Assembly: GCA_033961575.1 (NCBI GenBank) | Contig: CM066728.1 | Coordinates: forward strand, 99,338,852 to 99,402,851 | DNA from: Aselliscus stoliczkanus | Lineage: Eukaryota > Chordata > Mammalia > Chiroptera > Hipposideridae | DNA length: 64,000 nt | Direction of reading: 5' to 3' | Part shown: positions 12,020 through 22,639 of the stretch, one piece after another | Layout of the letters: each line of letters opens with the position of its first letter | Position numbering within the stretch: the first letter of the stretch is position 1 | The notes under the pieces: model-generated | What the model saw: the letters and a program-made list of their open reading frames with translations, nothing else | Database searches by the model: none | Told to the model about the DNA's origin: nothing | Program-made: the position numbers and the translations under genes

Positions 12020-13416
12020 GAAAGAGCTTTAAGAAAGAAGTTAGAATTCTTTTAGTTCATATAATATAGTATCCATGGCATTCTTCCTACTTCACCATGA
12101 CTCAAGTTAATGCCAGCTAGTTGTGATTCATTAGATTTTTACCTGTGAAAGGAAATCCACTATGTGTTATATTATAAAATAGGAATGAAACTAAATTCAG
12201 TGTTTTAGAAGGTAACAAGAAAGCTTTATTTTATCTTTTTATCTTAAGGAGCATTAATAAAATATCTTTCCATTAATATTTTGCTCACAACCTAGTAAAA
12301 TTGAATGGAATCTAAAAGCATTTTAACAAGGTTATTTTGCAGTATGTTGCAATCAGGTATTTACTGAAGCCACTGTTTTTTATATCGTACAATGTGGAGA
12401 CATTTTCAAAATGATGACTCTCCTGCCTAGCCAAGTTATGTCACAACATACTCATTATGTCCTTAAGAGTTTATAACTAAACAGTATAGAATTTTACCTG
12501 TTACATTCAATTTCTCTGTTACCAATACATTTCTGCTGTAATTAGTTTTTCAAAAATTCCTAGCTCTAACTTTATTTATAATATTATTTAAAACACACTG
12601 ATAAAGCAAATAAAATGCTACCAAATAAGCTCTGTCTTTTATTAGTTTATATAAATTTCCTATAAGTCTAGCTCTCCTTGATTTTTCACTATTGTAGTTC
12701 ATCAATAAAATTTTTGTGATTTATTATTAAACATTTCTTTCTAATATTAAAAATTGCAATTATTAACACACCATTTAATAATCTGTGAATTGTTTTAGTT
12801 TGATGTCTCATTATCTTTCAGTGATATATACAGATGATAAAAGTGATGTGCAGCATTTGTGTTCCCTTTATTTTCATAGAGATTGAAATTGCATCAATCT
12901 GGAATCTGATAATTCTCATGCCATGAATATTTTTGAATCAAACACTAACTCTTTGCATGACTCTTTAGAAGTTTCTTCACCTCTCTTCAGTTTTAGTGGA
13001 ATTATCAACAGCTTTGGCAAAGTTTCTGATTTACTATTTATTTAATACAATGTATTTCATGAAATTGTAAGATATCAGGTTATGTAGGATTTAGTCTGTT
13101 GGGTTTTCTTTATGAAGGCTGATGCTACCACAGGACACTTTTATAGGTCGCTTGAGATCACCCCTCATAGTACAAGTCCTAAGAAGTGAGTTGCAAGTGC
13201 CCTCTTTATTCAAGTACTTCCCCGTTCTTATATCACTTTGATGTAAGAGAAGTCAACACAGGTAAGGCCAAGAGAATGCTTAAACTGCACCCATACTTCA
13301 CCAATACTTGCACTGTGGAGCCCTCAAGAAACCCATATGTGCCTTGCTATTATTCACCTTCTAAGCCATCTGACATAACCATGTGTCTACTGAACACTTC
13401 CTCCCAAAAGGAGATG
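12018..13416. other. AT-rich DNA without a recognised gene
   Basis: No repeat is recognised. A frame at 13186-13440 runs into the ERV LTR and is not treated as a gene. Confidence 0.45.
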
Positions 13417-13422
13417 GACGGG

Positions 13423-14090
13423 TGTTGTGTTCCTGTATGACAGAGACAGGTGGGTGTGGAGAAGGGACGACGAGAGGTTAAGGAAAAGAGAGAGAGACAC
13501 AAAATAGGAGAGAAAACAGTTTGGGGCTAGAGGACTTCAGCCTCGTGGACTGGAGCCCCGAATTGGGCCTGACTGTTCCTTTTATTATCTTACACATAAG
13601 CAAGGGTCAACATAGCTTCTGTGGTCTGTGAGTCTCACACCCAAGAATTAACCTCCAGGTAATTTCACATGCCTGCAAACTGCCAGAGGCCCCATGCAGT
13701 TATTGCCATGCACCTCTAAGAGACAGAAGCTTGCTCTGCCAAGGCTTACTGATAAGAATGCAGGGAGGACAGGTATTGTCACATCAATAGGTCATTTCAT
13801 AGGCAGGCTGCCAGAACCTGAAGCAAGGGGGTTACGCCCCTTTTCTCCTCTCCCTGATTTCTCCCATGGCACTCACTTGCACCCATGGGCACCCACTGAC
13901 ACCCACGGGCACCCATGCGACCGCGTCTGACTTGGGTTGTCCCTCTCGTGGGATTTTACCAGTCTTTGACTAGCCGGCCATCCTTTGGTGTCAACTGGGG
14001 ATATGTACAGTAATCATAATATTGAAGTTATGATCTGTCCTTATGGAGAGAGAGGTGCATGGAGGCAGACAGGCAGGTTATAATGTGACA
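13423..14090 (-). repeat. 3' LTR of provirus B
   Basis: On the minus strand it begins TGTCACATTATAACCTGCC and ends in CACAACA. It aligns with the 5' LTR at 17713-18393 over its whole length. In the 130 bases that start at 'aggtgggtgtgg' I count about nine differences between the two LTRs, several at CpG sites. The minus-strand 'aagataataaaaggaac' (plus about 13578-13594) can serve as TATA box or polyadenylation signal. Imperfect repeats of 'cacccatgggcacccac' occur at about 13868-13916. Confidence 0.85.
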
Positions 14091-14119
14091 TCTCACCCTT
14101 TTTTTGTTTTTAAAACCTG

Positions 14120-15560
14120 AGAAACACAGACCTCGTGGATTTCTCCTTTACTGTCCATCAGAGAGCTGTTCGTCCACATATGAGGACTAAACAGAATAAA
14201 CAGAGAACAATAAGCAAAATAATCATAGCACGAGCAAAACAAAACAACCATAGTACCAGCAAAACCCATCCACCCAAAGTTTTTGTCCAGTTCGCAGAAT
14301 TTGAAGTAAAAAGTCCATCTGTAGCTGTGGAGAGTGTTTCTTCTCCGGGGAGTAGCTGGAGTTTAGCGTTAGGCATCTGATCTATTTCTTGTTGTAAAAT
14401 GTCCACAGTAGGATTAGAAACATGTCCCAAAAGGTGAACTCATACCTCAGACCAAGGAATATGAATTTGATTATAAGAATAAGGGATTCAACAATAACCA
14501 ATGGATACAATAGAAACAGAAACATTCCAATCACATTTTAAAGTAATTATAGCAAAATTTTCCATTTGATCACCAAGAAGTACAACAGTAGTTTCTAAAT
14601 TAGCAAATCTAACATGAATTTTCTGATCTATTTTAATTTGTTGATTCCATGATTTACTAACATTTTCATGTCATGTTACAGAAGTAAATAATGGTGTGAT
14701 AAGGACAAAAACCCAATATGTAAAATTATCAGCATTAACACCTAAGGAAGGGCAACTTACAATGATCAGTACTGTTTGATATAGAGCGACTTCAGAAACA
14801 ATAGTTACAATAGCCATAGAAATAATTCCCATAATAGCAGCAATAAAAATTCCTATAAATCTTTTTAGTTCTATGTAAAATCTTATGAAGTAATTGTAAA
14901 ACAATATAAACAGTTGGAAAACCTTCCCACACTCGAGAAGCGTGGACGGGGATCCAGAATCCTCGTCAACTTTTAAGAATCATAATCTGATTATTGGAAG
15001 CATCATAAATGGAAGAATTTATACATGTATATAATTTACATTGAGCACTTTCAATTAATTTTGTTGTTTGATTAATAGTGATAGTTCCTACTAAAAAGAA
15101 AACAAAAAGAATTTTAAGACATGCCTGTAAATAAACTGTTTCCTCTAATTGAAGAGTGTATTTTTTTGTTAATAGGATTGAGTATCAATAATTTGAAAAG
15201 AATTATAAGTACGTACCTACTATCTGAGAAGTTGGTAATTGCAGCAATTAAATTGAGTGCAGTTAAGGACTGTAGCCCCATGGGGGCTCCATTCTATTAC
15301 TATTCCATAGGAATCATTAAATAACACCCAATCCATGTTCCCTCAACACTCTTCCCAATGAATATGGGACTGTCCATAACGTATGTACTTTGATTGGTAC
15401 ACGGAGGAATAGGGGGAGGGAAGCTATGAGTGCTTGCCTCCTGTATATCAAATTTCTTTTAAAAAATCATAAACATATCTTTAAAGGTGTCATTTTGTTT
15501 TTCTCTGGGAATTACCCATGATCCATGTAACTATTCTCTTCTGTGAGCTGTCGCTCATGA
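14120..15560 (-). pseudogene. env: env relic of provirus B
   Basis: Minus-strand frames show the features of a class II ERV envelope. Nearest the 3' LTR, 14158-14430 has a pre-membrane stretch ending NWTKTLGGW followed by a long hydrophobic segment rich in L, V, F and C, the membrane anchor of the transmembrane subunit. Upstream, 14671-14904 has a basic residue followed by a hydrophobic stretch (FIGIFIAAIMGIISMAIV), which looks like the fusion peptide at the start of that subunit. At about 15240-15420 surface-subunit-like text with several N-linked sites is legible in mixed frames. Frames are interrupted by stops and shifts, so no envelope protein can be made. Confidence 0.65.
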
Positions 15561-15599
15561 TAAGGTTTGACACACCTGTCAGGTGCTCACAAAGGATGC

Positions 15600-15845
15600 T
15601 CTTGTAAACCTGAAAGATACAAGCAAAACCTCTTCCCCATGTTAATACAGTTTTTAAATGTCATTAATTGGTCTGGATATCCTTCCACTAGATAGGGATA
15701 TTTTCCAATACTTTAGAACTGTGTTTATTATTAAAATATTTTTCTGTAGTAGTATGCCCAATGTTAACTTCATTACTTGAACCAGATGAATTTTTAAATA
15801 TTTTTAAAGTAAACATGGCTCTTGCTAATTGTACCTGCGGGGTTT
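15600..15845 (-). pseudogene. pol: Integrase C-terminal relic (pol) of provirus B
   Basis: In one minus-strand frame the text LARAMFTLKIF is followed, after a gap with stops, by VLTWGRGFACIFQ. The equivalent order in provirus A is HALFVINILN... then the KGRGSACIFPQD motif of the integrase C-terminal domain. The catalytic core is absent. Stops are frequent. Confidence 0.5.
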
Positions 15846-15929
15846 CTGTTCTGTCTTCTCCCTTATTTTTTTAATTGTTTTTTTTTAAAAAAAAAACAAA
15901 ATTTGAAGAGACTGATTAGAATTATTGGA

Positions 15930-16090
15930 AAGCAAAGTCTGATTTACTATTTATAGGGTTGAAAACATCTCTAAAGCAGTTAAAACAGCCATTAGTTTAG
16001 CTTTTTGAGTTGAGATGTAATTAACCTGTATTACTCCATGGCCTTTTTTAGGGTCTAAGTTTCTTTGTGAGAGAAAACAGCAGGCCAGAA
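15930..16090 (-). pseudogene. pol: RNase H relic (pol) of provirus B
   Basis: A minus-strand frame reads KKGHGVIQVNYISTQKAKLM then AVLTALEMF. This resembles the retroviral RNase H region around the catalytic glutamate (SAQ.AEL..V..AL), with lysine where the glutamate is expected. An A/T homopolymer block at about 15870-15905 separates it from the integrase relic. Confidence 0.45.
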
Positions 16091-16439
16091 CTATATAATT
16101 TTGTCAGGTTAAGGAGAATAAGTCTTTTTTAATCCATAACCTCTAAAACATTATATACATGTCTGGGTCATCTGATCTGAACTCTAGCAGATCTAAATTT
16201 TTTCCAGCATATATAGGATAAGTAGCATTTCTACTGGCAAATCTAAGAAGATATTTTGTACCCTTAAAAAGTATAGGCTTGTGATAAAACATAAGATATA
16301 TTTATTAACAAATCTTAATTTATCTTTGAACATTTCTGTGACAAGAAGCTAAAAATAGGTGAATTTAGCAAAACTAAAATCTTAAGTTGTCAATAGATGT
16401 TGAGAAATTACATCGAAGCATTATTAATATATGATCATT

Positions 16440-16600
16440 ACCGAAAAGATTTACGTAACTTTGTGGCCATTTTTGAGAACTAATTATAGAAATATTAGAA
16501 ATATCAATGAGTTATAGAAATAAATCTTTTGTCTTGTATTTTAATCTGGCAAATAGGACAAATTCCTGAAATCTTTTCTGTTAGAAAAATAGCTGTTTGA
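16440..16600 (-). pseudogene. pro: Protease relic of provirus B
   Basis: The minus-strand text KIQDKRFI, then (in another frame) LIDISNISIISSQKWPQS, has the layout of a retroviral aspartic protease around its active site (strand, D-T-G, S-I-I-S, W-P). The D-T-G triad is replaced by D-I-S, so it could not be active. This identification rests on motif spacing alone. Confidence 0.4.
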
Positions 16601-16774
16601 CCAATACTTTTAAATCTTTTAGTTTCTAGTAGCAATGTACTAGGTGGGCCCAAGGCCTCTTGGCACGGCGTTTCTCACTGTTTTCTGAAGGGAGCGGGAT
16701 TCTGCTCCCGCGTTGAACAAGGCAGGCTGTGGCAGAGACAGACCGCATGGAGCTTTTTTTTTTTTTTAAAGAGT

Positions 16775-16885
16775 GGATATATTTTTTTTTTTTTTAGCTG
16801 AGCCATCCTGCCACCTATTGGCAGCTCAACGGCAACTCAGCTCAGGCTGGCCTCGAACCGCTGTTGCTCAGAGCTCAGCTTGATT
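16775..16885 (-). mobile_element. Truncated SINE inserted in provirus B
   Basis: The plus strand reads 'tttttagctgagccatcctgccacctattggcagctcaacggcaactcagctcaggctg...aaccgctgttgctcagagctcagctt', matching the 3' two thirds of the SINE at 8741-8897. The tRNA-like head is missing. It interrupts the gag region, so it is younger than the provirus. Confidence 0.75.
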
Positions 16886-17260
16886 ATAAAAATTTGGGAT
16901 TAACTGCGGTGGCTTCTAGAGATTCATCCTCTACTTTCTCCTCTTTGTCTCTTGATTTTAAAACATCCTCTTTTTCTTTTATCTTCCGTATCAGTCTGTA
17001 AAGGTTTTAAAACTGACCGGGTTAATCTCCAGGTGTTTCAAGTTGTTACTAAGATTAAAACTCCATTTTGATGTAACGCCTGTAGATCTGTACCTACTCT
17101 TTTCCAAGTTTTTAAATCTAGGGTTCCGGTATCAAGGAACCAGGAACAATATATCTCAATTCTATTTAGTTCTATTAATGTTCTTGCTAGAACTCGTGTT
17201 CCCCCAGCCTTAATAAGGCTGGTATTTACACTGACTATCGGTATTTCCCATGTTAATTTT
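16886..17260 (-). pseudogene. gag: gag matrix relic of provirus B
   Basis: The minus strand has an ATG at about 17251 followed by MGNTDS, an N-myristoylation-type start. After a +1 shift the frame reads VNTSLIKAGGTRVLARTLIE and further on LDLKTWKRVGTDLQAL. The second block lines up with LDTWNKVGQELRL in gag of provirus A, which supports a shared betaretroviral matrix domain. An in-frame TGA (about 17040) and the SINE end the reading. Capsid and nucleocapsid are not seen in this provirus. Confidence 0.6.
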
Positions 17261-17692
17261 TAAAACTATAGAGAAGAAAATCTCATTCACGCGTCTTCAC
17301 TCTGAATCTCGTCTGGCCACGTTCCTCGTGGAACTTTAAGGTGAGTTTTGGCTAAGGTGCACTCTATAAACCCCAGGCCTGGTGGACGTGTCCCATGGAA
17401 CAGATAGTGTCCAGTCACTGTTCTGCCTTATGACTTGATCATAAAATCCCAGATTAGAGCCCACACAAGTTCCGTAGCCGAAGCCATGGAACTATAATCA
17501 ATCACTCACTCATTCACACTCAGACATACAAAAAAGTTATTTTTTTCACCCATTACCCTGCTTAAAATTTTGCGAGACTTACCCTACCTCCACCAGGTAG
17601 TTGTCAGGACACCGTCTCAAGGCCTTTTGTTGACTGTAATTCACTTTTTCAGACTGATAGTCCTTTTTTGTTTTCTTTCCTTTCCTTCTCCA

Positions 17693-17710
17693 GCCCACGT
17701 CTGGGCGCCA
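17693..17710 (-). promoter_or_regulatory. tRNA-Lys-type primer binding site of provirus B
   Basis: The minus strand reads TGGCGCCCAGACGTGGGC, two bases after the CA end of the 5' LTR. This resembles the tRNA-Lys1,2 primer site of betaretroviruses, with small differences in the middle. Confidence 0.7.
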
Positions 17711-17712
17711 CT

Positions 17713-18393
17713 TGTCGCGTTCCTGCACAACAGAGCTAGGTGGGTGTGGAGAAGGGACGAGGAGAGGTTAAGGAAAAGAGAGAGAGACACAAAATAGGAG
17801 AGAAAACAGTTCGGGGCCAGGGGACCCCAGCCTCGCGGACTGGAGCCCCGAATCGGGCCTGACTGCTCCTTTTATTATCTTACACATAAGCAAGGTCAAT
17901 GTAGCTTCCGCGGCCTGTGCGTCTCACATCCAAGAATTAACTTCCAGGCCTAATTTCCCATGCCTGCAAACTGCCATTACCAGAGGCCCCATGAGGTTAT
18001 TGCCATGCACTTCTAAGAGACAGAAGCTTCCTCTGCCAAGGCTTACTGATAAGAATGCAGGGAGGACAGGTATTATCACATCAATAGGTCATTTCACAGG
18101 CAGGCTGCCAGAACCTGAAACAAAGGGTTTATGCCCCTTTTCTCCTCTCCCTGATTTCTCCCATGGCGCTCACTTGCACCCATGGGAACCCACTGGCACC
18201 CACGGGCACTCACTGGCACCCAAGTGACCGCATCTGGCTTGGGTTGTCCCTCTCGTGGGATCTTACCCGTCTTTAACTAGCTGGCCATCATATGGTGCTA
18301 AGTTGGGATATATACAGTAAGCATAATATTGAAGTTATGATCTGTCTTTATGGAGCGGTGCATGGAGGCAGACAGGCAGGTTATAATGTGACA
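17713..18393 (-). repeat. 5' LTR of provirus B
   Basis: On the minus strand this runs from TGTCACATTATAACC to CGCGACA. It carries the TATA/polyadenylation-like 'aagataataaaaggag' and keeps more CpG sites than the 3' LTR (for example 'cctcgcggactgg' versus 'cctcgtggactgg'). The frame at 17991-18227 and its counterpart at 13694-13930 are the same LTR sequence in the antisense direction and are not genes. Confidence 0.85.
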
Positions 18394-18399
18394 GACGGT

Positions 18400-20036
18400 C
18401 CAGAATGTTGCCTGACCACCTGAGGGTTCTGACATAAACAATGTTGTATTACCTACTTTTGCCTTTTCAAATGACTTACTAATAGTTATAATAAAGCTGC
18501 ATCCGATTTTTCCTAAAACTTAAAAATGTGGACAACATTCTATTAATTGATCTGTCCCTCAAGTATTATACTCTAATTCTAAATTCGTAACTACCAGTGT
18601 AAGACATTATAGAATCTTTCCCCTAGAATTTTGCATTCTATTATTACATACCCAACATAGCTTGATTGGAAAAGTTGAAGGTGGCAAAAAGCAATATTGA
18701 TCATCCAGAAGTTGAGAAAACAATTCAACAATAATAGACAATTATTCTCTGCCTGAGCATAATTTCATCAATCTTTAAGACTCAGTTCACAATCACTTCT
18801 CTCAAGCCTCCTCTGGCCTTTAGCATCTTTTATCTTTGCCATAATTCTAAGACCAACCAGGACATCAGACTTCCTTTTTGTTCACTTGTTTTTCTATTTC
18901 TTCTGAATTAAATTTGGAACCTTTGGCTGATAGGGCATAATATATTTGTTTCTGTATATTCAAGATTAAGTTAGATTCTGATTAGACATTTAATAAGTTT
19001 TAAGGAATGTATAGATAATCATATGCCACCCTGTAGATTCTAAAAGGTTTAAGTCTTAATGCTTTTAAATTCAAAGGGAAGGAATTCAAAGAGAGAGGAA
19101 GAAGTGAGTCATTGCAAGCACGGATGTACAGAGAATGAAAAGTGAAGTCTGAAAGATTGAATGTCATGTCAAACATGTTTTTTTCAAAGCAATTAAACTG
19201 GGCTTTTGATGCCATCACTTCAGCTTTGCAGACAAACTGTGTAACAACTAAATTGATGCTTATAAAATGACTTTGAAATTCCCAAACTCAAAACCATGGA
19301 GCCATTAGTTGTGATAAGGCATTAATATGTTTCATGCCTTGATTATGAAAAAATGGAAGACAGGGAAGAAAAAAAGCTATATTGCCAGTTACACAATTTG
19401 AAACCTAAATTGATCATTTTTATTGTTTCAAAAAATGTTCTTTCCCCAGGGTTATATTAGCAGCAAAATTAGTCTAGAGCCTAAGTTCCTGTGAAATTAA
19501 TAAAGGGGTTTAATTATATCTTTCTCTTCCTCTCCTCCATGACTCTTATTTCTTCAATAGTTTCTAAAGGGTCAGAACCATCTGCTATGGAGAGTGGAGT
19601 CCGTGGAGTTCTGAAGATGCCAGTGACCTCTGTGAAATGGTGAGATGAATGTTGTCCACTAAGCTGTAGAATAATGAGGTGTCTGGAGAAAGCTGTACTC
19701 GCATTGAGTGTCCTGAACCCAGCTAATACTATCTTTGTTTGAGGACAATATTCTGTCTCTACATATAATCACGGGGCTGTTGGAAACATCTTTTCTCTGG
19801 GCTCAATTCCATGGCAGACAGCTCTTCATTTTTTTTTTTTCCTCTTTTAAAGCTTTGATACATCTGTTTTCTTATAGTTTGTGACAAAAACTACAGCCTT
19901 CAAATTTTGCAAGTAACATAGTTCTCATTAACATTGCATTAATTTATTTTGTCAAACACACATTGTTAACTCAACACTGCCAGGAGGGTTTATTTCCAAT
20001 TTAAAAACCATTATTATATAACAAAATGAATAAATA
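18400..20036. other. No gene recognised
   Basis: AT-rich unique-looking DNA. The minus-strand frame 19000-19218 has no domain. I see no clear repeat. Confidence 0.45.
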
Positions 20037-21301
20037 ATAGGTTGGTGAAATGATCATTGTGGTATCAGACAGTGAAATTTACATCATTATAACTAGGCTC
20101 AAACACATTTTTATTAATCAAAATAGAAACCATTATAATCAACACATTTTTACCAATGAGAAATAAGTTTTTTTTATTCCTGTAGCATAAAAATCCGTCC
20201 TTTGGGATTCGATGAACTATTGGAAAGCATTTTCTGCATCCTGCTGGTTGTGGAAGTGTTTTCCCTGCAAAAAGTTGTCAAGATACTTGAAGAAGTGATA
20301 GTCGGTTCGCGAGAGGTCAGTTGAATATGGTGGATGAGGCAAAACTTTGTAGCCCAATTTGTTCAAGTTTTGAAGTGTTGGTTGTGCTATGTGTGGTCAG
20401 GCATTGTCGTGGAGAAGAACTGAGCCCTTTCTGTTGACCAATGCTAGCTGCAGGCATTGCAGTTTTCAGTGCATCTCATTGATTTGCTGAGCACACTTCT
20501 CAGATGTAATGGTTTTGCCAGGATTCAGAAAGCTATAGTGGATCAGACCAGCAACAGACCGCCAAACAGTGCCCATGACCTTTTTTTGGTGCAAGTTTGG
20601 CTTTGGGAAGTGCTTCTCAGTTCAACCACTGAGCTAGCCGTCGCTGGTTGGTTGTCATATAAAATCCACTTTTCCTTGCATGTCGGGAAATTGTTCATGG
20701 TTGTTGTGTAGAATAAGAGAAGATAACATTCAAAGTGACGATTTTTTTTATTTTTGGTTGGCTCATTGAAGCACCCACTTATCTAGCTTTTTACCCTTCC
20801 AGTTTGCTTCAAATGTGGAACCACCATAGACTGGTCCACACTGAGTTCTTAGGCAACTTCTAGTGTAGTTGTAAGAGGATCAGCTTTGATGATTGTTCTC
20901 AGTTGGTCATTGTCAACTTCCAAAGGCTGGTCACCATGCTCCTCATCTTCAAGGCTCCCATCTCCTTTGCAAAACTTCTGGAACAACCACTGCACTGTAT
21001 GTTTGTTAGCAGTTCATGGGCCAAATGTGTTGTTGATGTTGCCAGTTGTCTCTGCTGTTTTATGACCCATTTTGATCTCTAGTGAGAAAATTACTCAAAT
21101 TTGCTTTTTTTGTCTAACATCATTTCCATAGTTTAAAATACATATAAAATAATCAGCAAGTAGTAAGTCATTACCAGAAAAACATAAAGCAGGAAATGTG
21201 CATTAAAATGATGCAAAACATAACCACATTATTTAAGAACGTATTTCAATATCTAAGCAAATTATAATGCAAAAATCTCAATTACGTTTGCACTAACCTA
21301 A
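20037..21301 (-). mobile_element. Nearly full-length Hsmar1-like mariner transposon
   Basis: The left end 'taggttggtgaaatgatca' and the reverse complement of the right end 'taggttagtgcaaacgtaat' form inverted terminal repeats of roughly 30 bp, with TA at the junctions. The total length of about 1.26 kb is that of a complete mariner. The interior holds a transposase pseudogene on the minus strand. Text and ends both resemble the Hsmar1 subfamily. Confidence 0.88.
20114..21129 (-). pseudogene. Mariner transposase pseudogene
   Basis: Reading the minus strand from an ATG at 21129, conserved mariner text is recognisable almost to the TAA at 20114-20116; the span fits a ~340-residue transposase. 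The N-terminal helix-turn-helix region is legible (VQWLFQKFCKGDGSLEDE-like, then EVDNDQLRTIIKADPLTTT). The first catalytic aspartate block reads TCKEKWILYDN, with lysine in place of the aspartate. The second reads HDNA then a stop then PHIAQPT, a CGA-to-TGA change. The DYHFFKYLDNFLQGK block, which should hold the third acidic residue, is intact. Several stops and a shift near 20720 make it inactive. Confidence 0.85.
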
Positions 21302-21303
21302 TA

Positions 21304-22463
21304 ATTGTAGGCGTATGCCATCCAAAGAAGTGATGGATCCATTGCAGCAAACATGTTGAGGTTACCCCATATGATCTACAGAAGGGCCACCTCACCTGTT
21401 TCTAGCATATAACTCTGATACACCAAAACACTAATTTCTATACTTCCCACTCTCTGAATTCCTGACAAAAGGCGATGGATATGATTTTATACTCACATAG
21501 AAAAACGTGTATCTGGACATGCTTTAGGGCATATAGAACAAGGGGACTTTTATGGATAATATGAGTGATATGTTATTGTGCAAGTGCTAAATCTCTCCAG
21601 GCTAATATTGTTTTGCCCGTAGTTTATTAAACTCCTTGATTTGGGTTAAATAATGAATAATATAAAAATGAAGAGTGAAAAGTGGTGTTATATAGTGGGA
21701 ATTGAGGTTCCCATCTTAGTACTGTATTTTACTTTCTCAGATGAAGTGTGTTTTTCATCATCAGTAAATTAGAATAGAAGTCTTATAAAAAATGGTTTAT
21801 TTTTGATCATGCAGATGAGGCCAATACTCTAAATATTAAACAAAAGGAATATATAAATATATATATATTTTTTTTCAATTATAATACATATTATAATTTA
21901 TAATAATGTATTTTTATGTAAAGTAATGTATTTAATGCAAGACTGCACTTCTTACCTATTGACTATGACAATGAAGAGAGATTAACTGTTTTACTTATCT
22001 ACTGTATTTTAGAGGCACTTTGTTATAGAAAAGTATAAATATATTGCATTGCTCAACTCCAAGGGGGCACTGCTTTCATACAACCCATTCTTAATGGTGT
22101 ACTCAAAATTATACTCCCAGTAACAAATGATGTGTAATATATGGGACAAGGTAGAAACAGGAAGTTGAGGAAATGGTCATCTATATCTCTGACTTATGCA
22201 TTACACTTTAACTTGTACAAACAAGCAAAAATAAACATATTGAAAGTATAGCCTTATAATTTTCCTTAGTGCTACCTAAAGACACAATGGGGTAATGATA
22301 AATGTGTGGAAAGTGAATTCTAGCCACCAAACAATATAGTAAGCATGCCAAACAAATGGCCAGCGGATGATGACAAATAGAGGAGGCAAAAAAATAAATA
22401 GATAAATAGAATCAACACTGACTCAATACATATGGAAAAAATACTATGATTGATTTTTTAAAA
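21304..22463. other. No gene recognised; AT-rich
   Basis: Unique-looking AT-rich sequence with a short TA-rich patch at about 21853-21910. No supported coding region or named repeat. Confidence 0.45.
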
Positions 22464-22470
22464 CAGAAAA

Positions 22471-22479
<9 letters not shown>

Positions 22480-22528
<49 letters not shown>

Positions 22529-22623
22529 AGAGGGCAGTGTCACTGGCCCTCATATGTGGGATCTGAACTGGGGCCACTGGCGTCCCAAGTCAGCTCTTAA
22601 CCACCGTGCCACTTGGCCAGTCC
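22480..22623 (-). mobile_element. Short SINE whose tail is a (TA)n array
   Basis: The head and body on the minus strand (ACTGGCCAAGTGGCACGGTGGTTAAGAGC ... GAGGGCCAGTGACACTGCCCTC) match the short SINE family. Where other copies have poly-A, this copy has TAAAA followed by about 50 bp of TA repeats (22475-22526). A perfect 16-bp duplication CAGAAAATAATTATAT flanks it (22464-22479 and 22624-22639). The 84-codon plus-strand frame here with an Ile-Tyr run is simply the TA array. Confidence 0.88.
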
Positions 22624-22639
22624 CAGAAAATAATTATAT

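Larger units (their letters stand above)
13423..18393 (-). mobile_element. Provirus B: deleted class II ERV with two LTRs
   Basis: Two homologous LTRs enclose a 3.6 kb interior on the minus strand. Flanks are gacggg (13417-13422) and gacggt (18394-18399), a 6-bp duplication with one mismatch. A Lys-type primer binding site (17693-17710) lies next to the right-hand (5') LTR. A polypurine tract (minus AAAAAAAGGGTGAGA, 14091-14105) lies next to the left-hand (3') LTR. In minus-strand order the interior retains decayed gag matrix, protease, RNase H and integrase C-terminal pieces, then env. Capsid, nucleocapsid, most of reverse transcriptase and the integrase core are missing. At 5.0 kb it is well short of a complete provirus. 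Every gene carries stops and frameshifts, so it cannot produce virus. Confidence 0.85.

Noticed and set aside
13694..18227. Matching 78-codon frames at 13694-13930 and 17991-18227, first thought to be a duplicated gene
   Set aside because: They are antisense reads of the two LTRs of provirus B.
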